This document shows, one piece after another, positions 1 through 9,947 of a stretch of 64,000 bases of DNA. Numbering within the stretch: position 1 is the stretch's first letter; the number at the start of each line of letters is the position of its first letter. The translations under genes were made by a program, and so were the position numbers. The stretch spans positions 135,642 to 199,641 of the forward strand of contig CAINLR010000131.1 of assembly GCA_903850425.1 (NCBI GenBank), given 5' to 3'. This DNA is from an uncultured Verrucomicrobia subdivision 3 bacterium. GTDB taxonomy: Bacteria > Verrucomicrobiota > Verrucomicrobiia > Limisphaerales > UBA11358. The notes below the pieces were generated by a model. The model saw only the letters and a program-made list of their open reading frames with translations, did no database searches and was not told the DNA's origin.

Positions 1-539
1 AGGGCGAACCGCAGCCAGCGGATGCGCCCCGGCGTTTCGGCGGTGTTCGCCACCACCAGCGCCAAGGCGAAAAAATTGACGCCCAAGGCAATTTGTTGGG
101 AGGCGACGCCCCAGCAGGCGGAGGCGAAGAAAGTGGAGTTCAGCAGCGCGGCCAGCGCGCCCAGCGTGGCCGCCAGCGGTGACAATTTTAGGGCGCGGAA
201 AAAAGTCCAAGCTCCCAGGCCGACAATGAACAAGGCGATCGGCACGAGAAATTTGGCATAGCCGACCGGCCCTAGCAGCCAGCTCAATCCCCCCGTGATG
301 CCGGGCGAAAAGGTGCCGGCGCTATAGCCGGTGTCGTTCAAATCATCCCACATGCCGGAGAGCGATGCGGGCAGCTTCAGCCAATTCACATGTTGCTGGC
401 CCAGCGGGCCGTCGTTGGAAAAGTGAACGTAATCCGGCAGGAAACTCCGGCCAAACAGCAGCGCCAACGTCACGGCCAACAGCGCCAGCGACCACCGCCA
501 CGGACGTTCGGCGGGCAGTTTTGTTTGCAAGTTTTTCAT
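1..539 (-). CDS. YfhO-like polytopic membrane protein (N-terminal part, runs off the window)
   Basis: The reverse strand is open from an ATG at 537-539 to the window edge, giving about 179 residues. The N-terminus has one hydrophobic segment (WRWSLALLAVTLALLF, about residues 13-28). It is followed by a periplasm-like stretch with FSNDGPLGQQH, then several further hydrophobic segments. This pattern matches the start of large YfhO-type membrane proteins, which are often found with cell-surface polysaccharide genes. The family call rests on the N-terminal pattern only, since most of the protein lies outside the window. It is divergent from the epimerase gene at 685. Confidence 0.6.
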   Translation of the reverse strand, partial: MKNLQTKLPAERPWRWSLALLAVTLALLFGRSFLPDYVHFSNDGPLGQQHVNWLKLPASLSGMWDDLNDTGYSAGTFSPGITGGLSWLLGPVGYAKFLVPIALFIVGLGAWTFFRALKLSPLAATLGALAALLNSTFFASACWGVASQQIALGVNFFALALVVANTAETPGRIRWLRFA

Positions 540-684
540 GATGTTGGCGGAATCTTATGGGTCAATTGTGTCGCTGCAAACGCTCATCTTGATTGTCGCT
601 GGCGTGAGTGTCAAGACAGCCGCAAAAAGAAAGCGTTCGAAAAAAAGAATCGCCGGACGGGGGCCGCTTGACTAGATTCCGCGC

Positions 685-1701
685 ATGAGTTCAAAGGTTT
701 TGGTCACTGGCGCGGCCGGCTTTATCGGTTCGCACGTCGCGGCGCATTTGGTGCGGCAAGGGCATCAGGTGGTCGGGCTTGATGACTTGAGCGGCGGCTT
801 TCGCGATCACGTTCCCGCCGGCGTGCATTTCATTGAAGGTTCGATCACCGACACCGCCCTGGTGAAGGCGATATTTGCCGAGCACAAGTTCGATTACGTT
901 TTCCATCTGGCCGCCTACGCCGCCGAGGGCTTGAGTCATTTCATCAAGCATTTCAATTACACCAACAACCTGCTCGGCAGCGTCAACCTCATCAACGCGG
1001 CCGTCAACGCCGGCACCGTGAAATGTTTTGTCTTCACCTCGTCCATCGCTGTGTATGGGCGCAATCAACTGCCCATGACCGAAGCCGCCGTGCCGCAGCC
1101 GGAAGATCCCTATGGCATCGCCAAATATGCCGTGGAGCTGGACCTCAAAGAAGCGCACGAGATGTTCGGCATGAACTACGTCGTATTCCGCCCGCACAAT
1201 GTCTATGGCGAGAATCAAAACCTCGGCGACCGCTACCGGAACGTGATCGGCATTTTCATGAACCAGATCATGCAGGGCCAGCCGATGACGATTTTTGGCG
1301 ACGGCTCGCAGACGCGGGCCTTCAGTTTCATTGACGACGTCGCGCCGGTCATCGCGGCCAGCATCGCGCGCCCGGCCTGTTACAACCAGGTTTACAATGT
1401 CGGGGCGGACAAAGCGTATTCGGTGGCCGAACTCGCCGGCGTGGTGGCCAAAGCCATGGGCGTGGAACCCAATATCAACAAACTCGAAGCCCGCAACGAA
1501 GTCGTCCACGCCTACTCCGCGCACGAAAAAGTCCACCAACATTTCGGCGACCTCATCAAAAATGTTTCGCTCGAAGCCGGCGTTGGCCGCATGGCGGTCT
1601 GGGCCAAAAAAGTCGGGGCGCGAAAAGGCCAGGCGTTTGAAGGCATCGAAGTCCGCAAAAACCTGCCGCCGTCCTGGGCCGCCTTGGAAAAAGCCAGTTA
1701 A
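685..1701 (+). CDS. NAD-dependent epimerase/dehydratase (UDP-glucose 4-epimerase-like)
   Basis: A 338-residue extended short-chain dehydrogenase/reductase. The N-terminus carries the NAD-binding glycine motif VTGAAGFIGSH. SSIAVYG supplies the conserved Ser, and YGIAKYAVE is the YxxxK catalytic pair. Length and motifs fit nucleotide-sugar 4-epimerases acting in the cytoplasm on UDP- or related sugars. The exact substrate cannot be read from sequence. A methyltransferase gene follows after 17 bp in the same direction, so the two are probably co-transcribed within a surface-polysaccharide region. The ATG at 685 sits just before the Rossmann strand, as expected. Confidence 0.85.
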   Translation: MSSKVLVTGAAGFIGSHVAAHLVRQGHQVVGLDDLSGGFRDHVPAGVHFIEGSITDTALVKAIFAEHKFDYVFHLAAYAAEGLSHFIKHFNYTNNLLGSVNLINAAVNAGTVKCFVFTSSIAVYGRNQLPMTEAAVPQPEDPYGIAKYAVELDLKEAHEMFGMNYVVFRPHNVYGENQNLGDRYRNVIGIFMNQIMQGQPMTIFGDGSQTRAFSFIDDVAPVIAASIARPACYNQVYNVGADKAYSVAELAGVVAKAMGVEPNINKLEARNEVVHAYSAHEKVHQHFGDLIKNVSLEAGVGRMAVWAKKVGARKGQAFEGIEVRKNLPPSWAALEKAS

Positions 1702-1718
1702 GTTCGCCGTTAATTCTT

Positions 1719-2381
1719 ATGCGTAGCCGAACCGGTTTGATCACGACGTTGCTCCAGGCCGGCAACGATCCCAACCACATCCTCTTCAAGCTGGCCTTGC
1801 GGGAGGCGTTGCAGGGCTGTGAAAGCGTGCTGGACATCGGCTGCGGCGTGACGCACACAATGCGTCATCTGGGTATTCCTAAAACGTGTGGGGCCGAGGG
1901 ATACCTGCCGTCCTTCACCGAGGCCAAGCGCCAGAACACGCATGACCAATTGGTGCAGTGCGACGTCCGCGATCTATCCAAACAGTTTCAACCGGGGCAA
2001 TTTGATGCCTGCGTGGCGTTGGATGTGATTGAACATCTGCCCAAGGCGGACGGCCTGCAGATGATTACGGACATGGAACGCATCGCCAAAAAGAAGGTGG
2101 TGTTTTTCACGCCCAGCGGCTTTCTGGAACAGCATCACGCGAGCAACGATGATTTGCAGGAACATCTTTCCGGTTGGGAAGCCGCGGAAATGGAAAAGCT
2201 CGGCTATCGCGTGACCGGTCAGTTGGGACCGAAAAGCTTGCGCGGCGCGTATCACGCGTTGAAACGCCGGCCCGCCGCGTTCTGGGGACTGGTTTCGCTG
2301 GCAGGGCAATTGACGCGCAGTAAGCATCATCCCGCCGAGGCGGCGGCGATTCTCTGCGTGAAAACTTTGGCAGGAAATTAA
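1719..2381 (+). CDS. Class I SAM-dependent methyltransferase
   Basis: 220 residues. Motif I VLDIGCGVTH (about residues 40-49) binds S-adenosylmethionine, and the acidic motif FDACVALDVIEHLPK is typical of Methyltransf_11/23 proteins. The acceptor is unknown. Its position directly behind a sugar epimerase and among sugar-nucleotide genes suggests modification of a glycan or glycan precursor, which is inference. It converges on the reductase gene ending at 2432. Confidence 0.75.
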   Translation: MRSRTGLITTLLQAGNDPNHILFKLALREALQGCESVLDIGCGVTHTMRHLGIPKTCGAEGYLPSFTEAKRQNTHDQLVQCDVRDLSKQFQPGQFDACVALDVIEHLPKADGLQMITDMERIAKKKVVFFTPSGFLEQHHASNDDLQEHLSGWEAAEMEKLGYRVTGQLGPKSLRGAYHALKRRPAAFWGLVSLAGQLTRSKHHPAEAAAILCVKTLAGN

Positions 2382-2431
2382 TCGAGCTTGGGCAGTCCTA
2401 ACCCGTCGAGGTCTGGCCACCATTGGCCCGC

Positions 2432-3403
2432 TTACTTTTTCCGAAAGTAGTCCTGATACCACTGGCAGGTGCGGGCTAGTCCTTCGGCCAAGGAAGTCTG
2501 GCTGGACCAGTCGAGCACTTTTTTCTCCAGCGCGGGCTGGTAAGGCACATCCACGCGCTCCTCGGATTTTTCGTTGAGCACCTTGGGCTGCAAATCCGGC
2601 CGGCCGGCGGCAACGGAAATTTTTTTCACCATGTCGAGCACACTCGTGCCGAGGCCGGTGGTCACACGGAAAAGCCGCCCCTTCACGTCCGGTTGCTCCA
2701 AGCGTTCGCCCACCGCCAGGAATGCCGCGACGGCATCCTCGACATAAACATAGTCGCGTTCCGTCAGCCCATTGCTGCGGATGACCGGCGTTTCGCCCTG
2801 GAGAATGACGCGCATCATGCCCGGCACCAGCCGGCTCCAATTGAAGTCGCCGCCGCCATAGATGTTGTCCAAACGCAGGATGGCCGTGGCCACGCCGGCA
2901 GAATCGCAATAAGTCCGGGCGATCAATTCCGCGGCCGCTTTCGAGGCCATGTAGGAATGAAATTTCCGCGCGGTCTCGGGACGGAAACAGTCTTCCACTT
3001 CCTTGCTGGAGGAAATCACGGCTGAAACGGGGTGACCACTGCGGCGGCAGGCTTCCAGCACGGTGTAAGTGCCGCGGGTGTTCGTCTCCAGAATGTCGTA
3101 GGGCGAAATGCTGGAGCCGGTGTTCGTATTGATCGCAGCCAGATGATAGACGTGGTCAATGTGAGCCTGGCTCAACAAATCCGAAATGAAAGCCAGGTCG
3201 GTGATTTCGCCGTCGAGGGCCGTGACGCCGAGGCCGAAATCAGGTTCCGGCGCTCCAATCACGCGGCGGGTCAACGCGTGAACGCTGGCGCCGCGCGCTG
3301 TCAGCGACCGGATCAGCCAGGGACCGATGAAACCATTGGCCCCCGTCACCAGCACGCGGCGGCCGGCCCAAGCGGAACCAGATTGTCGGGGCAGGCCGTT
3401 CAA
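2432..3403 (-). CDS. NAD(P)-dependent sugar epimerase/reductase
   Basis: 323-residue extended SDR with VTGANGFIGPW near the N-terminus, SSSKEVED in the active-site Ser position and SYMASKAAAEL (YxxxK). The only start before the Rossmann motif is a TTG at 3401-3403, three bases after the upstream methyltransferase stop, so translation is probably coupled. As the last gene of the run with rfbF, rfbG and a C-methyltransferase, it is a good candidate for the 4-ketoreductase or epimerase that finishes a CDP-deoxysugar. The substrate is inferred from context. Confidence 0.75.
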   Translation of the reverse strand: MNGLPRQSGSAWAGRRVLVTGANGFIGPWLIRSLTARGASVHALTRRVIGAPEPDFGLGVTALDGEITDLAFISDLLSQAHIDHVYHLAAINTNTGSSISPYDILETNTRGTYTVLEACRRSGHPVSAVISSSKEVEDCFRPETARKFHSYMASKAAAELIARTYCDSAGVATAILRLDNIYGGGDFNWSRLVPGMMRVILQGETPVIRSNGLTERDYVYVEDAVAAFLAVGERLEQPDVKGRLFRVTTGLGTSVLDMVKKISVAAGRPDLQPKVLNEKSEERVDVPYQPALEKKVLDWSSQTSLAEGLARTCQWYQDYFRKK

Positions 3404-3406
3404 AAC

Positions 3407-4717
3407 TTACAGCGTGTAAGCGAGATCTTCGAACGAACGTTCCAGATAGCGCTCGTAGTTGGAGGCGTCCACCACATGGATGCGCGGCAGATCAAACACC
3501 AGCTTGCCGCCGCGTTTGATGAACTCGATTTCGTCGCGGATGACTTCGGTGCGGAAATGCCAGATCAAGACGAAGAGATACTCGGGATTGATTTTGCGCA
3601 GCTTCTCGTGCGAGATGATGGGGATGCGGGAGCCCGGCGTGACGAGGCCGTCTTTTTCCGGGTTGCGATCGCCGATGGCCACCAGGTCAGCCGCGCCGAT
3701 GCCGCAGTAATTCAACACAATATTGCCCTTGGTGGAAGCGCCGTAGCCATAGACTTGCTTGCCGGCGGCTTTCATGAGGCTGAAAAAATTCCGCACGTCG
3801 TCGCGCTGGTTGAGAATCCGGTTGCGCATGCGGATGAACGGCTCGTCGGTATCCATCGGCGCTTCTTCGTCCAGCAGCTTCTGAATTTTCTCTGCCTGCG
3901 GCTGATGCGGTCCGTCGGCGCGGCCGGCGATGATGTAAAAACTGCCGCCGTTCAAGTCGTTGAAGGTGACATCGAGGATTTTGAAGCCCGCCTGCTTCAT
4001 CATCCAATCCATCTGACGCAGGCCGATGTAGGTGACATGCTCGTGACAGATTTGGTCGTAAGTCAGTTGTTTGAGCAGCAAAGGAAGATAAGATAACTCC
4101 ACCGCCCAGACGCCGTCCTGGGCAAGCAAGGCGCGAATATCGCGCATGAAACTGATGGGATGATCCAAGTCGTAGAACATCGCAATAGACGTGATGATCT
4201 TGCAGGACTGGTCGCCGATCAAAGTGCGGGTGCCTTTTTCATTGAAGAAATCATAGACCACGCGGATGTCCGGCTGGTAGTTCGCCGCGAATTTTTTGGC
4301 GGAAGGGTCCATGCCGATGCGGGTCAGACCGGCCTTGGCACCGTAGGCATTCAGCAAGGTTCCGTCATTGCAACCGATGTCCAAAACCACGTCGCCGGGC
4401 TGCGGCTTCACCAAGTCCACCAACGCGCGCACTTTGGCTTCCAAGTGGTTCACCATCGTGGGACTGATCGAAGAATAATAGCCGTAGGTCGTGCCATACA
4501 TCTCGCTCAACTCGGCGGTGTGCAGCAATTGCACCAGGCCGCATGCGCCGGGCTGGGCCTGCATGTCGCAGCGCACCAAGGTCAGCGGCGCATTGCTCGG
4601 ATTCTTATCCGTGGGCTTGGGAAAAACGCAGCTCAACGGCTGGTTGCCCAAATCCACAATGGGCTTGAGATGGGGATTTCCGCAAATCCGGCAGTTCGTC
4701 CAAGTTTTCAACGGCAT
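3407..4717 (-). CDS. Sugar C-methyltransferase (zinc-binding TylC3/EvaC type)
   Basis: 436 residues with the three-part build of NDP-hexose C-methyltransferases. The N-terminal zinc-binding part contains CRICG and later cysteines. The central SAM domain has VVLDIGCNDGTLL. The C-terminal Rossmann-like part has the typical GYGASTKGN motif. CHEHVTYI contains the His-Glu-His catalytic region of this family, which deprotonates C3 of a 4-keto sugar and transfers methyl from SAM. It lies three bases upstream of the reductase and 115 bp downstream of rfbG. It is probably the branch-point enzyme making a 3-C-methyl sugar from CDP-4-keto-6-deoxyglucose; the exact sugar is inference. Confidence 0.82.
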   Translation of the reverse strand: MPLKTWTNCRICGNPHLKPIVDLGNQPLSCVFPKPTDKNPSNAPLTLVRCDMQAQPGACGLVQLLHTAELSEMYGTTYGYYSSISPTMVNHLEAKVRALVDLVKPQPGDVVLDIGCNDGTLLNAYGAKAGLTRIGMDPSAKKFAANYQPDIRVVYDFFNEKGTRTLIGDQSCKIITSIAMFYDLDHPISFMRDIRALLAQDGVWAVELSYLPLLLKQLTYDQICHEHVTYIGLRQMDWMMKQAGFKILDVTFNDLNGGSFYIIAGRADGPHQPQAEKIQKLLDEEAPMDTDEPFIRMRNRILNQRDDVRNFFSLMKAAGKQVYGYGASTKGNIVLNYCGIGAADLVAIGDRNPEKDGLVTPGSRIPIISHEKLRKINPEYLFVLIWHFRTEVIRDEIEFIKRGGKLVFDLPRIHVVDASNYERYLERSFEDLAYTL

Positions 4718-4832
4718 AAATCTTTAATTTTAATTTTTAGTTGGCAAACGGGTTGACAGCAAAACATACGAGCGGTCAGCTGGTCAATCATATAACAGGC
4801 ACACGGCCGATACCCTGGAAAATGGTCACGGC

Positions 4833-5906
4833 TCAAACGCGCCGCGTCTTTAACAGCGCCTCATACTGCCGGATTTGCCTTTCGGTGATCGCCGCCACCG
4901 GCTGACCTTCGATCCGGGCGATATACCATTCGCAAATCCAGTCAATCGTCTGCTGAATCGAGAGCTGCGAATGCCAACCCAGTTCCTGGATGGATTTGCG
5001 CGAGTTGAGCGTCAGGTTCTGCGCCTCGTGAACGTGTTTGCCGCCGGCGATTTTCCACTGTGCCGGGTCGGGCCAGATGCTGGTCATGCGGTCAGCCACC
5101 CACGCGACGGGCTTGGACAATTGCGGCGGCGGCCCAAAATTCCACGCGCCGTCGAATTTATTTTTGCCCGACCACATGGCCTCGGCCAGCGCCAGGTAAC
5201 CGTGCAACGGTTCCAACACATGCTGCCACGGGCGCACGGCTTGCGGATAACGGATCACCGCTTCGGTCTTGGTCGAAAAGGCGCGGACCAAATCGGGAAT
5301 CAGCCGGTCTTTGGCCCAATCGCCGCCGCCGATGACGTTGCCCGACCGCGCCGTCGCAACCGACAAACGGCTTGCTTTGCCGAAGAAAGATTTCCGATAC
5401 GCGTCTGTGACCAACTCCGAACAGGCTTTGCTATTGCTGTATGGATCAAAGCCGCCGAGCCGGTCGTCTTCGCGATAACCGCGTTTCCATTCGCGATTTT
5501 CATAGACCTTGTCCGTGGTCACGTTGATCAGCACGCGGGCGCTGTTCGCCGCGCGCGCCGCTTCCAAAATGTGAACCGTGCCCAGGACATTGGTGCGGTA
5601 GGTCTCGACCGGTTGTTCGTAGGACAGCCGCACGAGCGGTTGCGCCGCCATGTGCAAAATGATGTCCGGCTGAAACTCGTCCACGGCGCGGCGCAGGCGA
5701 TCCAGGTCGGCGATGTCGCCGATCACGCTGTCCACGCGCGCGCCGAGCTTGGCCTCGGCAAACAAACTCGGCTGCGTCGGTGGTTGGAGCGCGTAGCCGC
5801 GCACTTTGGCGCCATGCAAATCCAGCCAGAGCGACAGCCAGCTGCCCTTGAAACCGGTGTGGCCGGTGAGGAAAACTTTTTTGCCGTGCCAAAAACGCGG
5901 GTTCAT
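4833..5906 (-). CDS. rfbG: CDP-glucose 4,6-dehydratase
   Basis: 357 residues from the ATG at 5904-5906. [16 protein letters not shown] is the nucleotide-binding motif typical of Rfb[11 protein letters not shown] supplies the active-site Thr region, and [11 protein letters not shown] the YxxxK. It converts CDP-glucose to CDP-4-keto-6-deoxyglucose with bound NAD. The start overlaps the rfbF stop in an ATGA (5903-5906), so the two are translationally coupled. A longer reading from 5948 would run inside rfbF and is less likely. Length is normal for the family (about 355-370). Confidence 0.92.
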   Translation of the reverse strand: MNPRFWHGKKVFLTGHTGFKGSWLSLWLDLHGAKVRGYALQPPTQPSLFAEAKLGARVDSVIGDIADLDRLRRAVDEFQPDIILHMAAQPLVRLSYEQPVETYRTNVLGTVHILEAARAANSARVLINVTTDKVYENREWKRGYREDDRLGGFDPYSNSKACSELVTDAYRKSFFGKASRLSVATARSGNVIGGGDWAKDRLIPDLVRAFSTKTEAVIRYPQAVRPWQHVLEPLHGYLALAEAMWSGKNKFDGAWNFGPPPQLSKPVAWVADRMTSIWPDPAQWKIAGGKHVHEAQNLTLNSRKSIQELGWHSQLSIQQTIDWICEWYIARIEGQPVAAITERQIRQYEALLKTRRV

Positions 5907-6679
5907 TTTTTGCTCCAGACCTTCCACGGGGCGTTGCCTTTTTCCCACAACGACTCGAGCGCGTTCTTGTCGCGCAACGTGTCCACCGGCTGCCAGAAAC
6001 CATGATGCAGATAGGTCGCGAGCTGGCCTTCGCGCGCGAGCCGCTCGAGCGGTTCGCGCTCCCAGATCGTTTTATCGCCTTCGATGTAATCAAACACTTT
6101 GGGCGAGCAGACAAAAAATCCGCCGTTAACCCACGAGCCATCGCCCATCGGCTTTTCCTGGAAGGTGGTCACGCGCGAATTGACGATTTGCAGCGCGCCA
6201 AAACGTCCCGGCGGCTGCATGGCCGTCAGCGTGGCCAGCGTTTTCTGCTGCTGGTGAAATTCCAGCAGCTTGGTGATGTTCACGTCGCCCACGCCGTCGC
6301 CGTAGGTCAGGAAAAAATCCTCGTCGTTCACATAGGAACGAATGCGCTTGATGCGTCCGCCGGTCAGCGTGTCTTCCCCGGTGTCCACCAGGGTGACTTT
6401 CCACGGCTCGGAATAATTGTGATGCACCTCCAACTTGTTGTTGGCCAGGTCGAAGGTGACATCGGACGTGTGCAGGAAATAATTGGCGAAAAATTCCTTG
6501 ATCGCATAACCCTTGTAACCGAGGCACACCACGAAGTCATGGAAGCCAAAATGCGAATAGGTCTTCATGATGTGCCACAAAATCGGGCGGCCGCCGATGT
6601 CAATCAGCGGCTTGGGCTTCACGGCGGTTTCTTCGCTCATGCGCGTGCCAAGTCCGCCTGCCAGGATGACCGTTTTCAT
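5903..6679 (-). CDS. rfbF: Glucose-1-phosphate cytidylyltransferase
   Basis: 258 residues from the ATG at 6677-6679. The nucleotidyltransferase signature [12 protein letters not shown] is at the N-terminus, followed by [16 protein letters not shown] and the later YGDGVGDVN (metal-binding Asp). It makes CDP-glucose from CTP and glucose-1-phosphate, the first step before RfbG. The length matches the usual 257 residues. Residues that could be read further upstream to 6877 do not resemble the family, so the internal ATG is taken. It is the first gene of a four-gene minus-strand run, which reaches 2432. Confidence 0.93.
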   Translation of the reverse strand: MKTVILAGGLGTRMSEETAVKPKPLIDIGGRPILWHIMKTYSHFGFHDFVVCLGYKGYAIKEFFANYFLHTSDVTFDLANNKLEVHHNYSEPWKVTLVDTGEDTLTGGRIKRIRSYVNDEDFFLTYGDGVGDVNITKLLEFHQQQKTLATLTAMQPPGRFGALQIVNSRVTTFQEKPMGDGSWVNGGFFVCSPKVFDYIEGDKTIWEREPLERLAREGQLATYLHHGFWQPVDTLRDKNALESLWEKGNAPWKVWSKK

Positions 6680-6878
6680 CAGATGTTTGTGCTTCGTCAA
6701 TCCAGTGGCCAGCCGCGTTGTGTGAATGGACCAAGGATTTCTCTGGCGGCAGCGTGCCAGCGGGCCGGAACATTTTCCAGCCTTTAATGCCGCGGATCCA
6801 TTTTGGCGCAATCGAATAACACCGCTTGACGCCGCGCCGCCGCCGGACAATTCTCCCCGCCGCAAACTTTGAATCACT

Positions 6879-7763
6879 ATGAGCCAGTTTAGCTATGATT
6901 TGGCGGTCGCCTACCGGGTTTACCCGAAACCGTCTTCCAACCCGCCGCCGGTTTATGCCGAGGATAAATTCAAGCTGGTCGAGTTGTGCGTGCGATCGTT
7001 CAAGGCCTCGCTGGGCAACCTGCGCGTCAAAGTATGGGTGCTGCTCAATCATTGCCCGCCGGAATACGAAACGCTGTTCACGCAGCTCTGGCCCGCGGAA
7101 GACCTCGTGCTCGTGCGTTACGCCGGCGTCAGCGGCGGCGAGACGTTGCACGAACAACAGCGCATTCTCAGCGAACAGACCGACGCGGAAATTGTCTATC
7201 TCGCCGAGGACGATTATTTTTTCCTGCCCAACCAGTTCCCGCTGGCCGTGGATTTTCTCCGGCAAAATCCCGATGCCGATTTTACCACGGCCTACGACAG
7301 CCCGGATGTCCACTTCACCGATTTGCACCAGTGCATTGATGAAACCCGGTCGCACGGCGGGAAGAAGTGGCGCTCTTCCGTGAGCACCACGCACTGCTTC
7401 ATTGCCAAACGCGCGGCCATGATCGAGTGCCGTCCGCTGTTTGATAAATTATTTCGCGCCTTTCCCGGCCGGCCCAGTCCGGACCTCGCCATGTGGATGG
7501 CGCTCACCAAAAAACGCGTGTTCAATCTGTGGAAGTTCTTTGCCTGGCTGCCCGCACATCGCTACTGGACGGCCAGTGTTTTTCTCGCCTGGTATTATTG
7601 CTGGCGGCAGATTTTGTTCGGCCGGCGCTTCACCGTGTGGACGCCGAATCCTTCGCTCGCCACGCACATGGATGGGAAGTTGGAAGCGCCGGGCATTGAC
7701 TGGGCCAGGGAATATAAAACCCTTATGGATAAAGGCCCGAATGCCAATTCACGATCAAGATGA
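6879..7763 (+). CDS. Putative glycosyltransferase (GT-A-like)
   Basis: 294 residues, soluble, no signal peptide. The order of elements resembles family-2-like GT-A enzymes: [19 protein letters not shown], a strand VKVWVLLNH, then [15 protein letters not shown]. In the last, the acidic cluster could be the metal/nucleotide-sugar DxD motif. The family match is weak and the donor and acceptor are unknown. The location divergent from the CDP-sugar operon supports a glycan role. The ATG at 6879 gives the whole domain. Confidence 0.55.
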   Translation: MSQFSYDLAVAYRVYPKPSSNPPPVYAEDKFKLVELCVRSFKASLGNLRVKVWVLLNHCPPEYETLFTQLWPAEDLVLVRYAGVSGGETLHEQQRILSEQTDAEIVYLAEDDYFFLPNQFPLAVDFLRQNPDADFTTAYDSPDVHFTDLHQCIDETRSHGGKKWRSSVSTTHCFIAKRAAMIECRPLFDKLFRAFPGRPSPDLAMWMALTKKRVFNLWKFFAWLPAHRYWTASVFLAWYYCWRQILFGRRFTVWTPNPSLATHMDGKLEAPGIDWAREYKTLMDKGPNANSRSR

Positions 7764-7781
7764 GACGAACCGGTTTTTTTT

Positions 7782-7809
7782 ATTAGCACCAGGCTGCAGC
7801 CCGGTGGTT
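7782..7809. repeat. Dispersed palindromic repeat, copy 1
   Basis: ATTAGCACCAGGCT is followed after two bases by AGCCCGGTGGTT, an imperfect palindrome. A close relative occurs at 63361-63390. Two further small hairpins follow within 7811-7850 (for example GAGCCGT/ACGGCTC). The run lies between two convergent genes and may also act as a bidirectional terminator. Confidence 0.6.
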
Positions 7810-7922
7810 GGCTCCGCTGCGGCGGAGAGCCGTTTCCACGGCTCAACTTGAAAGCGCCTTGGAATTAGCCAGCCTGTCAGGCTTATGCATTGCGCTGCGA
7901 TGTAAGTCAGCGGAAATCCCGT

Positions 7923-8702
7923 TCAAATTTCAATCACCGTGATTTCCGGCCGGCAGTTGAAGCGGACGTCGTAGTGGCCGATGTAGCCGATGCCGGGGTT
8001 GACGTAGAGCGGGCCGGCGGCGGTTTGAAACAGGCCCATGTCATATTCGCCCACCTGGTAGGGCACGATGATCGAACCAAACAGCGGCAATCTCACCTGG
8101 CCGCCGTGCGAATGGCCGGCAAGCATCAGGTCAAACTTCCGGTTGCCGAGTCGCTTCACATAGGCGGGATAATGCGTCAGCAGAATATTTTTGGCGCCAG
8201 GCTTGGAGGCGGCCGGCGGCAGTTGCGGAAAGAGACAGATGGTGCCAAGGAGGTTGAGGTTGGTGCCGGGAATTGCGTGGCTGGCATTCAGCAGCCAGCT
8301 TCCGCCGGTGGCGGCAAAACATTTTCGCACCGGCTCAAAAGAAATTCCGCTGTAATAATCATGGTTGCCCGGCACGCCAAACAGCGGCGTTTTGATGCCG
8401 GCTAAAATCTCCAGCGCCGCCGGCAGATGTTGGGCCTGTTCGACAATGTCGCCCGTGAAACAGGCAAAATCCGGCGCGAGCGAATTGATCGTGTCCACGA
8501 CCGATTGCAGATACGGCCGATCGCCCTTGTGATGCACGTCGGAGAAATGCACCAGCCGGTGCGAAGGCGTTCCCTCGCCGATGCGCACGTGCCGCACGGC
8601 CAATCTGGTCGGCTCGAGGCACGTCGCGTCCGCGCACACCGCCCCGCCCGCCAGCAGGCTGGTGGTCAAAAATTTACGGCGGCTGATATTGTTGACGCGC
8701 AT
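7923..8702 (-). CDS. Tat-exported calcineurin-like metallophosphoesterase
   Basis: 259 residues. The N-terminus SRRKFLTTSLLAGGAVCA is a twin-arginine signal. The metallophosphatase motifs are in order: HFSDVHHKGD (D-x-H), CFTGDIVE (G-D), GVPGNHDYYSG (G-N-H-D/E) and LAGHSHGGQ (G-H-x-H). These bind the two-metal centre. The arrangement resembles YaeI-type phosphodiesterases acting outside the cytoplasmic membrane; the natural substrate is unknown. It is a single gene between a repeat and dus. Confidence 0.85.
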   Translation of the reverse strand: MRVNNISRRKFLTTSLLAGGAVCADATCLEPTRLAVRHVRIGEGTPSHRLVHFSDVHHKGDRPYLQSVVDTINSLAPDFACFTGDIVEQAQHLPAALEILAGIKTPLFGVPGNHDYYSGISFEPVRKCFAATGGSWLLNASHAIPGTNLNLLGTICLFPQLPPAASKPGAKNILLTHYPAYVKRLGNRKFDLMLAGHSHGGQVRLPLFGSIIVPYQVGEYDMGLFQTAAGPLYVNPGIGYIGHYDVRFNCRPEITVIEI

Positions 8703-8758
8703 CTAGGAATTCGGCAACTAGCCGAACGACTCTCTGACACGGCAAGCGGCTCACGTGT

Positions 8759-9826
8759 TCAAAATTTCTCGGGCCAGTCCAGCGCCTTTTCCGTCGCGGC
8801 CACGGGTTCCAGCGTGAGCGGTTCATCGTGGTTCAGATGATGTTCGCAGACCTGCCAGAAGCCGGCGGTCGTCGTCACGCGGCGGATGGCGTGGAGAAAA
8901 TTCTCCGGCGACGGCACGCCTTCGCCAATGAAGTTCATGAACTTCTTCATGCGCTGCACCTGCGACAGCTCGCGCACGCCGGGCGTGATTTCGTTGTCCC
9001 AGAGTTCGTGGATGTAACCCAGCACGTCGCGACCGACCGGGAGTTTGATTTTCTCGCCGCGCCGTTGCGCGCGGATCTGGTCGAACAGCCAGGGATTGCG
9101 GATCGCCCCGCGCCCGATCATCAGGCCGCGCACGCCGGTCTCCGCCATGAGCGCCTGCGCCTGCGTTGCGCTGTGGACATTGCCGTTCGCGAACACGGGG
9201 CAGGTTAGTGCGCGCGCCGCCTCCGCGATGAGATCGTAGCGCACGCCAGGGCGATACATCTGCTTCACGGTGCGCGCATGCACGGTGAGCACGTCAATCG
9301 GATGCTTGGCGAATAATTTCAGCAGCGCAGCAAACTCGGCCGGGGACTCGAAGCCGAGCCGCGTTTTCACCGTGAACGGAATGGTCACCGCGTCGCGCAG
9401 CGCGCCGAGAATGGCGTCAATTTTCTGCGGCTCGCGCAGCAGCCCGCCGCCGGCGCATTTGCGGTAAACAATCGGCGCAGGACAGCCGAGGTTGAGATCA
9501 ATCGCCGCGATGGGATAATGCTGCAGCTCCTTCGCCGTGCGGACGAGCGCAGGAATGTCGTTGCCGATCAGTTGCGCGATGACCGGCCGGCCGGTGGGAT
9601 TTTTGGTGATGGAATCGAGTATCCACTTTTCCGGTCGCGAGACATCATGCACGCGGAAGAATTCCGTCCAGTAAACCTCCGGCCCGCCGTAGCGCGCGAT
9701 GACGCGCATGAAACTGAGCGTGGTCACATCCTGCATCGGTGCCAGCGAGAGCACGGGCGCATCGGCACGCAGCAATTGGGAAAATATTTGGGATGGCGTC
9801 GCGGGCACAAAAATCAGGCCGGTCAA
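8759..9826 (-). CDS. dus: tRNA-dihydrouridine synthase
   Basis: 355 residues with the Dus barrel hallmarks: SLAPMQDVT near the start, IDLNLGCPAP carrying the catalytic Cys, TVKTRLGF, LTVHARTVKQMY, FANGNVHS and MIGRGAIRNPWLF for FMN phosphate binding. It reduces specific uridines in the tRNA D-loop using FMN and NADPH. Which position it modifies is not clear, though the motif details are nearest DusC/DusB types. The first start before the barrel is TTG at 9824-9826; a GTG six codons later is an alternative. Confidence 0.88.
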   Translation of the reverse strand: MTGLIFVPATPSQIFSQLLRADAPVLSLAPMQDVTTLSFMRVIARYGGPEVYWTEFFRVHDVSRPEKWILDSITKNPTGRPVIAQLIGNDIPALVRTAKELQHYPIAAIDLNLGCPAPIVYRKCAGGGLLREPQKIDAILGALRDAVTIPFTVKTRLGFESPAEFAALLKLFAKHPIDVLTVHARTVKQMYRPGVRYDLIAEAARALTCPVFANGNVHSATQAQALMAETGVRGLMIGRGAIRNPWLFDQIRAQRRGEKIKLPVGRDVLGYIHELWDNEITPGVRELSQVQRMKKFMNFIGEGVPSPENFLHAIRRVTTTAGFWQVCEHHLNHDEPLTLEPVAATEKALDWPEKF

Positions 9827-9947
9827 CGTAGCAAATCATTTTGGAACCGCAAGCAAGGCCCGCCCGACTTGATCCGCTATCCCCCCGGCCGGGCGCAGCG
9901 AAAACTCGACCGCGCTCATTATTCGTTTAAGGTGTGCGCCAGAGTTC

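Noticed and set aside
691-1542. Long antisense frame opposite the epimerase gene
   Set aside because: It mirrors the codon bias of the real gene; the sense strand carries complete SDR motifs.
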